From: UBA4744 sp963718995
Lineage (GTDB): Bacteria; Actinomycetota; Acidimicrobiia; Spongiisociales; UBA4744
Assembly: GCA_963718995.1 (NCBI GenBank)
Contig: CAVRAP010000012.1
Location: 62,001 to 126,000, forward strand
Length of the DNA stretch: 64,000 nt
Direction: 5' to 3'
Shown here: piece after piece, positions 9,463-18,345 of the stretch
How the letters are laid out: every line of letters starts with the position of its first letter
Numbering within the stretch: position 1 is the stretch's first letter
Position numbers and translations under genes: made by a program
The notes under the pieces: generated by a model
The model's database searches: none
What the model was told of the DNA's origin: nothing
What the model saw: the letters and a program-made list of their open reading frames with translations, nothing else

Positions 9463-12400
9463 CTTTGGAAAACAAGATGCTGAAATCGGTCATCGACATC
9501 GTCGGCGAACGAAGCCCCCACGGAAGAGCTATCGAATCTCTCGGCATTTGCGGAAGCTTACATTCGCCGTTTCCCGGACGACGGTGGTGTCCGTGCTGAC
9601 CCCTCGCGAGTGCTATGACCAGATCGACGATCTCTACGAGTTCATCAAGAAGCGCCCGGACCGCACCGGCACGGTGCGTGTTTTCGTGCCGAGCCGCAGC
9701 CGGCAAGGCTACGAGACCGGCGCGTCGGTCGTTGAGCTCATCGTCGACGACGGGCCGTTCCTGGTCGATTCGATAACGGCGGAGATCCAAGCACGGGGGA
9801 TCGCCATTAAGCGAGCGCTGCACCCGGTTATCGGTGTGGATCGCGGGACGAAGAAGGACATCTCACCGAAGTCATGAACGCCAGGGGCGCCCGACGCAAG
9901 GAGTCGGTCCAGCACTACGAACTCGACCGGCCTCTCGACGATGAAGAAGCCGAGCTGGAAGCGGCGCTTCGAGACGTCCTCTCACCGATATCCATGCGCG
10001 TCGGTTCGTGACTTTGAGCCGATGACGCGGGCCGTCGACCGCATGGTCGGCGTCGCCGAGGCGGGCACGGGCCAGGTATCCGGTCGAGGACATCTACGAA
10101 ACAACGTCCTTTCTCCGCTGGCTCCTCGACGGCAATTTCGTCTTTCTTGGTTATCGTGAGTACCGGATCAGCGGCTCAGGGCCAGAACGTGCGCTGTCAG
10201 TGGTTCCCGGGTCCGGGCTGGGTATACTCGGCGACCACAACGAGTCCGCCTTCGCCGAGCCCAGGCTCCTGAGCGAACTGTCGGAGGCCCGTCGCCGCCG
10301 ATATGAAGAGGGCGGACTGCTGGTGATTCCAAAACCAACCGTGTTCGACAGTCCATCGACGATCGAAGATGGACTACATCGGTGTCCGCCATGTCGACCC
10401 TGATGGAGAGGTCGTCGGCGAGGCGCTGCCTGATCGGGTCTGTTCACATCAAAGATGTACATGACCAGGGCAACCCAGATACCTCTCCTGCATCGCAAAC
10501 TCGATCAGATCATCGAAGCCGAAGACCTCATCGATGGCTCCCACGATCACAAACTGGCCATCCAGCTCTTCGAGAGCTTCCCCAAAGACGAACTGTTTGC
10601 CACACCGACCGAAGGAATCCGCCAGGCCATCGCTGAGCTTCTGACGCTGGAGGAGGACCAACAGGTCAGGCTCATCATCCGTCGGGACCTCCTCAACGAA
10701 CCATCTCTCTGCTGGTTTCACTACCGCGCGACCGTTTCAACGCAGATCTTCGCAAGGATCTCCAGGAGCTGTTCCGGGAGCGGTTCCAGGCTGCCTCGGT
10801 TGACTACCGACTCGCCCTTGGTGATACCGGGAATGCCCGCATCCACTTCACCGTATGGGTCGGCGAAGGCAAACTCCCCGACGTCTCGATCCCCGATCTC
10901 GAAAGAGAGGTCGTGGCGATGACCCGCACTTGGCAGGACCGGGTGATGGACGTTCTCACCTCACGGTTCGGCCAGGATCGGGGCCTCGCTCTCGGCGAGA
11001 AGTGGGTCGACCGTATGCCCAACTACTACACAACATCCGTGCCGATCGAGCTCACTCCAGGCGACATGCTGAGGCTCGATGAGCTGTCAGACGAGCGCCC
11101 GGTGGTGGTTGGGTTGCAGAACGAACCCGAGTCACAGGAACAACTCACCCGGGTTGCCATCTATCGACTCGAGGGCAAACGGCCTCTTTCCGATCTCATG
11201 CCCATCCTGGAAGCCCTGGGTTTCTACGTGATCGAAGAGGTGCCCTTCCGGTTAATGGGTGGTGACGAGCAACCGTTCATCCACGACTTCGGCGTGCTTG
11301 GAGCCGACCGCCGTCCGATCGATCCTGACCGATGGCACCGAGCGTATCGCCGAGACCATCGAGGCGATCATTCACGGCCGGGCCGAGTCCGACTCGCTCA
11401 ATCGCTTGATCGTCCTCAGCGACCTCACCTACAGCCAGGTGGGCATCCTGCGTGCCTATCGCACCTACTGGCAACGGGTTGGACCCGGCTTCACCGCCGA
11501 GTACATGAACGAAGCGTTGGTCGACCATCCCGCTATCGCCACCAAGTTGGTGGAGTTGTTCGAGGCCCGTTTCGACCCGAATCGCGAGGCGGAAGACACG
11601 AAACGCCGTGCGCACAGAGATCCTGGCCGACCTCGATGCGGTGGAGTCACTCGACCAGGACCGCATTCTGCGGGGCTTTCTCGGCGTGATCGTGGCAACG
11701 CTCCGGACCAACGCCTACCGGCCCGACTGCCAATCGCTCAGCTTCAAATTCGACGTCGGCCTCAGTCCCGGGCATGCCGAAGCCGTATCCCCTCTACGAG
11801 ATCTTCGTGTACGCCCCCGAGGTCGAGGGGATCCACCTGCGAGGCGGCATGGTGGCCCGCGGCGGTATCCGCTGGTCGACCCGCAAGGAGGACTACCGCA
11901 CCGAGGTGCTCGGCCTGATGAAAGCCCAGATGACCAAGAACGCCGTCATCGTGCCGACCGGCTCCAAAGGGCGGATTCGTGCTGCGCAACGCAACGTCGA
12001 ACCCGCCGAGCTCAAGGACGCGGTCAAGAACGCCTACCTCATGTTCATGCGTGGCCTGCTCGACGTCACCGACAATCTGGTCGGCGGCCGGGTGGTGCAC
12101 CCGCCGGGCGTGCGGGTCCACGACGGCGACGATCCGTACCTCGTCGTTGCCGCCGACAAAGGCACCGCCACCTTCTCCGATACCGCCAACGAGCTTGCCG
12201 CCGAGTACGGGTTCTGGCTCGGTGATGCCTTCGCCTCGGGAGGTTCGGCCGGATACGACCACAAGGCACTCGGCATCACGGCCCGGGGTGCATGGGAGTC
12301 GGTGAAATGGCACTTCCGGGCGCTGGGACGGGACATCGTCCGACCGATCCGTTCACCGTGGTCGGCATCGGCGACATGTCCGGCGACGTGTTCGGCAACG

Positions 12401-14248
12401 GGATGCTGCTCTCCGAACAGATCCGGCTCGTTGCGGCCTTCGATCACCGCCACATCTTCATCGATCCCGATCCCGACCCGGCGGTGAGCTTTCGTCGAGC
12501 GGCACCGACTGTTCGACCTGCCCGGTTCTTCCTGGGACTCTACGACAAAGCGCTGATCTCCACCGGTGGCGGTGTTTTGCCGCGAACGGCGAAAAGCATC
12601 GAGCTCACTCCGCACAGGCGCGACGTGCTTCGGAACTCGACGCCACCACGCTGCACCCCAGACGATCTCATGAAGGCCATTCTGCAAGCCCCGGTCGATC
12701 TGCTGTGGAATGGCGGCATCGGCACCTACGTCAAGGCCACCGGCGGAATCGCACGAGGCGGTCGGCGACCGCATCAACGATGCCATCCGGGTCGACGGCA
12801 AGGACCTTCGCTGCAGGGTCGTCGGCGAGGGCGGCAACCTGGGCTTCACCCAGCGGGGCCGCATCGAATACGCCCTGGCCGGTGGCCGGATCAACACCGA
12901 CTTCATCGACAATTCCGGCGGCGTCCACTGCTCCGACCGGGAGGTCAACCTGAAGATCCTGCTCGGCATGGCCGAGGAACGGGGCGATCTGGATCGGGCC
13001 GGGAGAGACGAACTGGTCGCCAGATGGCCGACGACGTCGTCGCAGCCATCCTCTACGACAACTTCCTCCAGGCCCAGATCCTCTCCCAGGAAGTCGAGGC
13101 ATCGGCCGGTCGTCTCGAAGCCTACGAAGACCTGATGCAGAGCCTCGAGAGCGAAGAGTTGCTGGATCGAGAGATCGAACAGCTCCCAACTTCCGACGAG
13201 ATCACGGAACGGGTCCGAACCGGCCTCGGCCTGACCAGCCCGGAACTGGCGGTCTTGCTGGCCTACGCCAAACGGAGCCTCACGGAAGCGCTGCTGGACT
13301 CAGATCTGCCGGACTGGCCCACCTTTGAAGACGACCTGCCCGGCTACTTCCCGGGTCCGGTGATTGAACGCTACCCGGATCTGATCGCGCTCCATCCTCT
13401 GCGACGCGAAACTCATCGCGACCATGGTCGCCAACGAAATCATCAACTCCCTCGGGATCACGTTCATATCGCGACTCACCGCCGAAACCGGGAAAGATCC
13501 AGCCGACGTGGTTCGCTGCTACCGAATTGCCCGAGATGTGACTGCCGCCGAAGATCGATGGGATCCCATTGAGGCTTTGGTCGGCACCATCGAGCCAAAC
13601 CTGCAAAGCGAACTCATGGGAGGCGTCGACTGGCTGGTTGAAGCCATCGCCCGCTGGTATCTCGCCCATACAGGAGTCGAACCGATGGCCGGAGCGATTG
13701 AAGCAGCCCGGGCGGCTTTCCAGGAGATCTCCGAAGCTCTCCCGGACATCGGGCCCGTCCAATGGAGAACTGAACGGAGTCTCGTCGTTGAGCAATTGGT
13801 GAAGAGAGGCGTGCCGGAGTCCGTTGCCTATCGACACGCCTACCAGGGCGAACTCGCCCATGCGCCCGATATCATCGACCTGGCCCATATCACCGGAAGA
13901 CCCATCCGCGGAGTGGCCCGGGTGTTCTTCCTCCTCGGCCAGCTTTTCGGGATCAACTGGCTCGAAGCGCGAGTTGATCAGCTTCCAGCCGCATCCCGCT
14001 GGCACCGACGGGCGATTCAGGCGGTCGATGAAGAACTGCTCTCACTCCGCCGCGAGCTGGCCGAGCGGGTCATCAGCGAATCGGCCGCCGACTCCAATCC
14101 CCAGGAAGCGATGGAGGCGTACCTCAGCACTCGGGGAAGCGCGCACGATCGGCTCACCCGGTTCATGAGCTCGCTTGCTATTGACGGCGTTGACGATGTG
14201 GCGTCGGTGATTGTGGCTATTCGCCAAATCAGAGCGCTGGTCGGGTAG
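9463..14248 (+). pseudogene. gdh: NAD-specific glutamate dehydrogenase (large 180-kDa class), broken by many frameshifts
   Basis: The region encodes almost all of a roughly 1,590-residue NAD-dependent glutamate dehydrogenase (2-oxoglutarate + NH3 to and from glutamate), but over at least a dozen frame changes between 9.53 and 13.42 kb. Recognisable blocks in order: 'YEFIKKRPDRTGTVRVFVPS', 'LDGNFVFLGYREYRI', 'TSKMYMTRATQIPLLHRKLD', 'EKWVDRMPNYYTTSVPIEL', 'LRGGMVARGGIRWSTRKEDY', the Lys-containing 'LMKAQMTKNAVIVPTGSKG', the Rossmann loop 'GIGDMSGDVFGNGM', and 'NTDFIDNSGGVHCSDREVN'. Only the last 274 residues (13424-14248) read without interruption. Start is TTG 9463 or ATG 9478. Every segment stays well conserved, so inactivation is very recent or the indels are assembly errors. 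The neighbours asnS and the ABC operon are intact. Confidence 0.88.
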
Positions 14249-14477
14249 CCAAGCGCAGCTTCGCCGGTGCCGGTTGTCGGCGATCACGTGAAAGGCGACC
14301 GGAGCGGTTCGACCGAACCCTCACCAGGTCACTAGTCACTTCGCGACCTGGAAGAACTGCCCGCGAGGGTTCTCAACCTGCTGACGATGACATATTCGAT
14401 CATCGTACGAAAGGCAAACAAATGGCAGTGTCGCTGGGAGGCGCCAACCGGAAACCTGGCATTGCGCTCGGGTTGAG

Positions 14478-16464
14478 TTGGGACCACGGGAAACGGACTA
14501 TCGCACGGCGGCACTGGTGGTGGCCTTGCTGGTCGCCGTTGCGTTGACCCTACCCGCGCCTTCGTCGGCATCTGCCTCCGCTTCTCCCCTGGTTCCCGTC
14601 ATCGTCCGGGAAGTCCCGGGATCGGGTGAAACGGCCGAGAACCTGGTTGAAGCGTTTGGTGGACGGGTTGGAGATCGACTCCAGATCATCAGCGGTTTCG
14701 CGGCCGAGATCCCCTCGGCCATGATTTCTAGCCTGGCTGCAGATCCGGCCGTGTTCTCGGTGACGCCGGACACCAAGGTCCGGTTGATGGATTTCGGCAC
14801 TGAGTTCGAGACGGAGACCACAGATACCCTTACCCGAGGATCGTACGATAGACGCGGCCTACTCCGACGACGACGCAGCTGAGCTCGAGTTGGTACAGGC
14901 CGGCACCACCCTGACCACCACGACCCAATTTGGCGATTCGATGGCGCTCTCGCCGGGCCCGATGCCCAGCCTCTTCCCCACCGCCACCTCGAGCCTCAGG
15001 ACGGTTTCGAAAACCGCTCCCCCCGGCTGGATGGCTCTGGTCAACGACGCCACCGGAGCGATGGACTTCTGGGCGAAAGGCTTCACCGGGTCCGGTGTCG
15101 ATGTCGCATTGATCGATTCGGGCATTAGCCCCGTTGCAGGCATCAAGCTGGCCGGCAAGGTCGTCAACGGTCTCGATATCTCCTTCGAGTCCCAAGCCAA
15201 GAATCTCGGCTATCTCGATACCTACGGGCACGGCACCCATATGGCAGGGATCATCGCCGGCCGCGACAGTCTCACCGACCCCCTCAGCGCCCAGAAAGCG
15301 GGCGAGTTCGTTGGAATCGCTCCCGGTGCACGCATCTTGAACGTCAAGGTGGCCGATGCCAACGGTGCGGTCGATGTCTCCCAGGTGATTGCAGCCATCG
15401 ATTGGGTCGTCCAGCACCGCAACGACCGTGGCCTCAACATCAGGGTGTTGAACCTCTCCTTCGGAACCGACGGAACCCAGCAGTACACGCTCGATCCCCT
15501 GGCCTATGCCGTGCAGATGGCGTGGGATAGCGGCATAGTCGTGGTGGTGGCGGCAGGCAACGACGGCAATTCGGCTGCGCTGCGCAATCCGGCATTCAAC
15601 CCCTACGTAATCGCGGTGGGAGCCAGCGATACCGGCGGCACCGAACGCGCCAAAGACGACTTCGTCACAGATTTTACCAACTGCGGCACCGACGATCGTC
15701 ATGTCGATCTCGTCGCCCCGGGAAGATCGATCGAGAGCCTCCGGGTCCCCGGCTCGTCGGCCGACGTCAAATACCCGTCTGCCGTGGTCGACCAGCGTTT
15801 CTTCAAAGGCAGCGGTACCTCCCAGTCGGCAGCCGTCGTTTCGGGAGCGGCGGCCCTGGTCATCGATCAACGGCCCGGCATCACGCCCGATCAGGTCAAG
15901 GCTCTTCTGATGGAATCGGCCCAGACCCTGAAGAACTCGTCGACCACCTGCCAGGGCGCCGGGTCTTTGAGTCTCGGCAAGGCGCTGAAGACGGCAACCC
16001 CTCAAGCCTCACAGAAGTACAGCGCCCCGTCCGGCACCGGGTTGCTCGACCTGGCCAGAGGGTCGGCCAAGCTGATCGACGGCAAGATGATCCTTGAAGG
16101 TGAGCAGGACATCTTCGGAGTGAAGTTCGACAGTGCCTCATGGTCGACCGCCGCGGCGCAAAGCGCCAGCTGGTCTGGTGGAACCTGGAACGGATCGAGC
16201 TGGTCGGGGACAGGCTGGTATTCCAAGAGCTGGTCCGGAGCGAGCTGGTCCAGTGCCTCCTGGTCGAGCGCCTCCTGGTCCGGAGCGAGCTGGTCCAGTG
16301 CCTCCTGGTCGAGCGCCTCCTGGTCCGGAGCGAGCTGGTCGAGTGCCAGCTGGTCCGGGGCGAGCTGGTCGAGTGCCTCCTGGAGCAGCAACGTCTGGTC
16401 GTCGAAGTCGTGGGGCAACGTGTTCACCACGATGAGTAAATCCTGGGGCTACACGTTCCAGTAG
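14478..16464 (+). CDS. Secreted subtilisin-like (S8) serine protease with Trp/Ser-repeat tail, one frameshift
   Basis: An exported subtilase. The N-terminal hydrophobic segment 'AALVVALLVAVALTLPAPSS' is a signal peptide, followed by an inhibitor_I9-like propeptide. The catalytic triad is visible: Asp in 'ALIDSGIS', His in 'TYGHGTHMAG', Ser in 'GSGTSQSAAVVSG'; the oxyanion Asn is in 'VVAAGNDGN'. A roughly 107-residue tail (16130-16460) has about 19 Trp in short Ser/Ala/Gly-Trp repeats, probably a surface-attachment or assembly module. The prepropeptide (frame of 14478) and the catalytic part (frame of 14890) are separated by a frameshift near 14830-14860. The start is doubtful: ATG 14422 with AAAGG before it lies in another frame. 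Not in an operon. Confidence 0.85.
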
Positions 16465-16908
16465 AGGAATCAGCCGGAGATCGAGATCGTGACCGCGCCG
16501 GCGGAGCTCCTCCAGGAGAGCCTGATCGGTGAAGAGAATGAGTTCCGGACCCCAATCCTGCCGCCCGGGTGGTTCGTCCGTTGGAGCCGCCAACAGCTCG
16601 ATCACCGGGTCTCGCAACGTACGTGCCCAGGCCCGTCCCTTGGCCGACGCCTGGGAGGTCAGCGTGGCATCGGCATTCACGATGAAGACCTGGGCGGCTA
16701 TCTGGGGATTGGCGCGAGAGCCCCGCTCGCCATACACGATCATCACCGCGCCGGCAGGAACGTCCTGAATGCCTCCGACGGCAATGAATTCACCCTCGAA
16801 CGCCCACCCGGAGTCCTTCGATGTGTCCACCGAATAGATGATTTTTGCCCAGTTCTTGTGGCGTTCGTCACCAACGAGCGGTACTTCCACCGGAACCATC
16901 ACTTCCAT
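16138..16908 (-). CDS. Hypothetical protein, reads into the subtilase tail
   Basis: I do not recognise a family. The first 148 or so residues (16908 down to about 16465) look like real coding sequence: they fill an otherwise empty stretch and have a normal composition ('IYSVDTSKDSGWAFEGEFIA', 'AGAVMIVYGERGS', 'ELILFTDQALLEELRRRGHD'). The remaining 108 residues are the reverse strand of the subtilase Trp-repeat region and are Arg/Pro/Gly-rich, so the natural stop has probably been lost or a frameshift lies near 16465. No signal peptide or membrane helix is seen. TACAGT lies 7 bp before the ATG with no ribosome site, consistent with a leaderless mRNA. The true product is probably about 150 residues. 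Confidence 0.5.
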   Translation of the reverse strand: MEVMVPVEVPLVGDERHKNWAKIIYSVDTSKDSGWAFEGEFIAVGGIQDVPAGAVMIVYGERGSRANPQIAAQVFIVNADATLTSQASAKGRAWARTLRDPVIELLAAPTDEPPGRQDWGPELILFTDQALLEELRRRGHDLDLRLIPLLERVAPGFTHRGEHVAPRLRRPDVAAPGGTRPARPGPAGTRPARSGPGGARPGGTGPARSGPGGARPGGTGPARSGPALGIPACPRPARSVPGSTRPAGALRRGGRP

Positions 16909-17107
16909 AGGCGGAACTGTAACGGCTTCGTCGGACGTCAGAGATCTGACCGGAGAGACTCGGAGCTGAAATCAGCATCCAAAAACCAGGCGGCTCCGTA
17001 CTCATGATGGAATGAAATTGCACGGAAGCTGGTTAATCACAGGTTCAGGGAACAAAAACCTCATGAGCATTCGTTCGTAGAGGTGCAGAATGGGAATTGG
17101 GGAACAC

Positions 17108-18061
17108 ATGGCGACAAAACAACGCCATCATGGCAACGACTTGCTCGACGACCGAGGTCGGTTGACCCCGGACCTCGTCAATCAATATCTCGCAGGGATC
17201 GGCGCGTTCGACCTGTTGACGGCCGATCAAGAAGTCGAACTCGCCCAGCGAATCGAAGCCGGCAACAACGCTCGCGAGCTGCTCAAGACGGGTGACGTCA
17301 CAGACAAAAAGGAACGCACCCGGCTGGAGCGGGCCGCCCGTGACGGGCGCGACGCTCAAAGCGAGTTTCTCACCGCCAATCTCCGCCTCGTCGTTTCCAA
17401 TGCCCGCCGTTACTCAAACGTTTCGGGCATGGATCTCCTCGACCTGATTCAGGAGGGAAACCTGGGCCTCATCCGGGCCGTCGAGAAGTTCGACTGGCGA
17501 AAGGGTTTCAAATTCTCCACGTACGCAACGTGGTGGATCCGCCAGGCAATAACCCGGGCCATCGCCCAACAATCCCGCACCGTCCGAATCCCGGTTCACC
17601 TCCACGACATCCTTGGAACGGTTCGGGCTGCTCAACACAGCCTGGCAGCGGACATGGGCCGGGTACCCACCCCCGAAGACATCGCCAAGGAGACCGGTAT
17701 CGACCTTCCCAGGGTGAAGCAGGCGCTGGATGCCACCGATACGGTTGCTTCACTCGAAGCACCTATCGGCGACGACGGAGCAATTCTCGGAGACTTCATC
17801 CAGGACGATGAGGTCGACGATCCCGCCCGGGCGGTCGAGGACCTCGAGGTCCAGGAAACCATAATGCGTTCGCTGAGCAAGCTCCCCGAGCGCGAATCCA
17901 CCGTCCTCTCACTCCGTTTCGGATTACACGACGGGCGGCCCCGACCCCTCAAAGAGGTGGCCGACGAACTCAAGTTGAGCAGCGAGCGAGTCCGCCAGAT
18001 CGAACGGAACGCCCTCGCCCACTTCCGCGAGGAAACTGCCCGCCTCGGCGACGTGGCGTAG
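17108..18061 (+). CDS. Sigma-70 family RNA polymerase sigma factor (primary-like, group 1/2)
   Basis: A 317-residue sigma factor that recruits RNA polymerase to promoters. Region 1.2 is 'DLVNQYLAGIGAFDLLTADQ', region 2.1-2.2 'LTANLRLVVSNARRYSN' and 'DLIQEGNLGLIRAVEKFD', region 2.3-2.4 'FSTYATWWIRQAITRAI', region 3 'MGRVPTPEDIAKETGI', region 4.2 'LSSERVRQIERNALAHF'. The lack of a long acidic N-terminal region points to a group 2 (HrdB/SigB-like) factor rather than the main housekeeping one. I use ATG 17108, preceded by TTGGGGA; the upstream in-frame start at 17090 is less well placed. It is followed by a rod-like inverted repeat and then a possible structured RNA. Confidence 0.92.
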   Translation: MATKQRHHGNDLLDDRGRLTPDLVNQYLAGIGAFDLLTADQEVELAQRIEAGNNARELLKTGDVTDKKERTRLERAARDGRDAQSEFLTANLRLVVSNARRYSNVSGMDLLDLIQEGNLGLIRAVEKFDWRKGFKFSTYATWWIRQAITRAIAQQSRTVRIPVHLHDILGTVRAAQHSLAADMGRVPTPEDIAKETGIDLPRVKQALDATDTVASLEAPIGDDGAILGDFIQDDEVDDPARAVEDLEVQETIMRSLSKLPERESTVLSLRFGLHDGRPRPLKEVADELKLSSERVRQIERNALAHFREETARLGDVA

Positions 18062-18070
18062 AGCGACCTG

Positions 18071-18121
18071 CCCACCTCCCCCCTTTCCGGCCCGGGCTTC
18101 GCCCGTGCCTCCTGGGGAGGG
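18071..18121. terminator. Rod-like inverted repeat 3' of the sigma factor gene
   Basis: Ten bases after the stop, outer arms CCTCCCC and GGGGAGG enclose an inner CGGGC-TTC-GCCCG hairpin (18093-18105). The architecture (pyrimidine-rich outer arm, TTC apex loop) is the same as the element after asnS. There is no U-tract, so termination is inferred from position and stability only. Confidence 0.45.
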
Positions 18122-18130
18122 AACAATTAG

Positions 18131-18230
18131 GGCAACGGTCGCCCGAGGCTGGGAGGCGAACCGCACTCCTATGCCCGAAAGCATGGGAAGTTGGTGTGCG
18201 GCGCTGGGGGCACTCGGACGAACCGTTGCC
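18131..18230. ncRNA. Candidate structured RNA or palindromic repeat (unassigned)
   Basis: A 100-nt stretch in the 285-bp gap between two convergent genes folds into one rod: P1 GGCAACGGT/ACCGTTGCC (18131-18139 with 18222-18230), then CCGAG/CTCGG (18143-18147 with 18213-18217), then CCGCAC/GTGCGG (18161-18166 with 18196-18201), closed by CCTATGC-CCGAAA-GCATGGG (18168-18187). The order is fully nested. A second hairpin GAGTTGCA/TGCAACTC follows at 18247-18273. I could not match it to SRP RNA, tmRNA, 6S RNA or a known riboswitch. It could equally be a small palindromic DNA repeat. Strand is unknown. Confidence 0.4.
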
Positions 18231-18345
18231 ACTTACACCGTACCGCGAGTTGCAGCCTTTTTGGGTGCAACTCTCACCCTGCCAACAGGCGAGCCAAGCA
18301 CTATCCGGTCGCAAGAGGGCCGGGCCGCCTCAATGACCAGCGAAA

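Noticed and set aside
14260..14477. Possible riboswitch upstream of the subtilase (GGCAAAC, GGGAGGCGCC and GGAAACC stretches)
   Set aside because: The order of conserved blocks fits neither c-di-GMP-I nor c-di-AMP riboswitches, and I found no consistent closing stem.
18131..18230. SRP, tmRNA, 6S or tRNA identity for the structured element
   Set aside because: It lacks the SRP GGAAG-type apex, the tmRNA/tRNA T-arm and CCA end, and is too short for 6S RNA.
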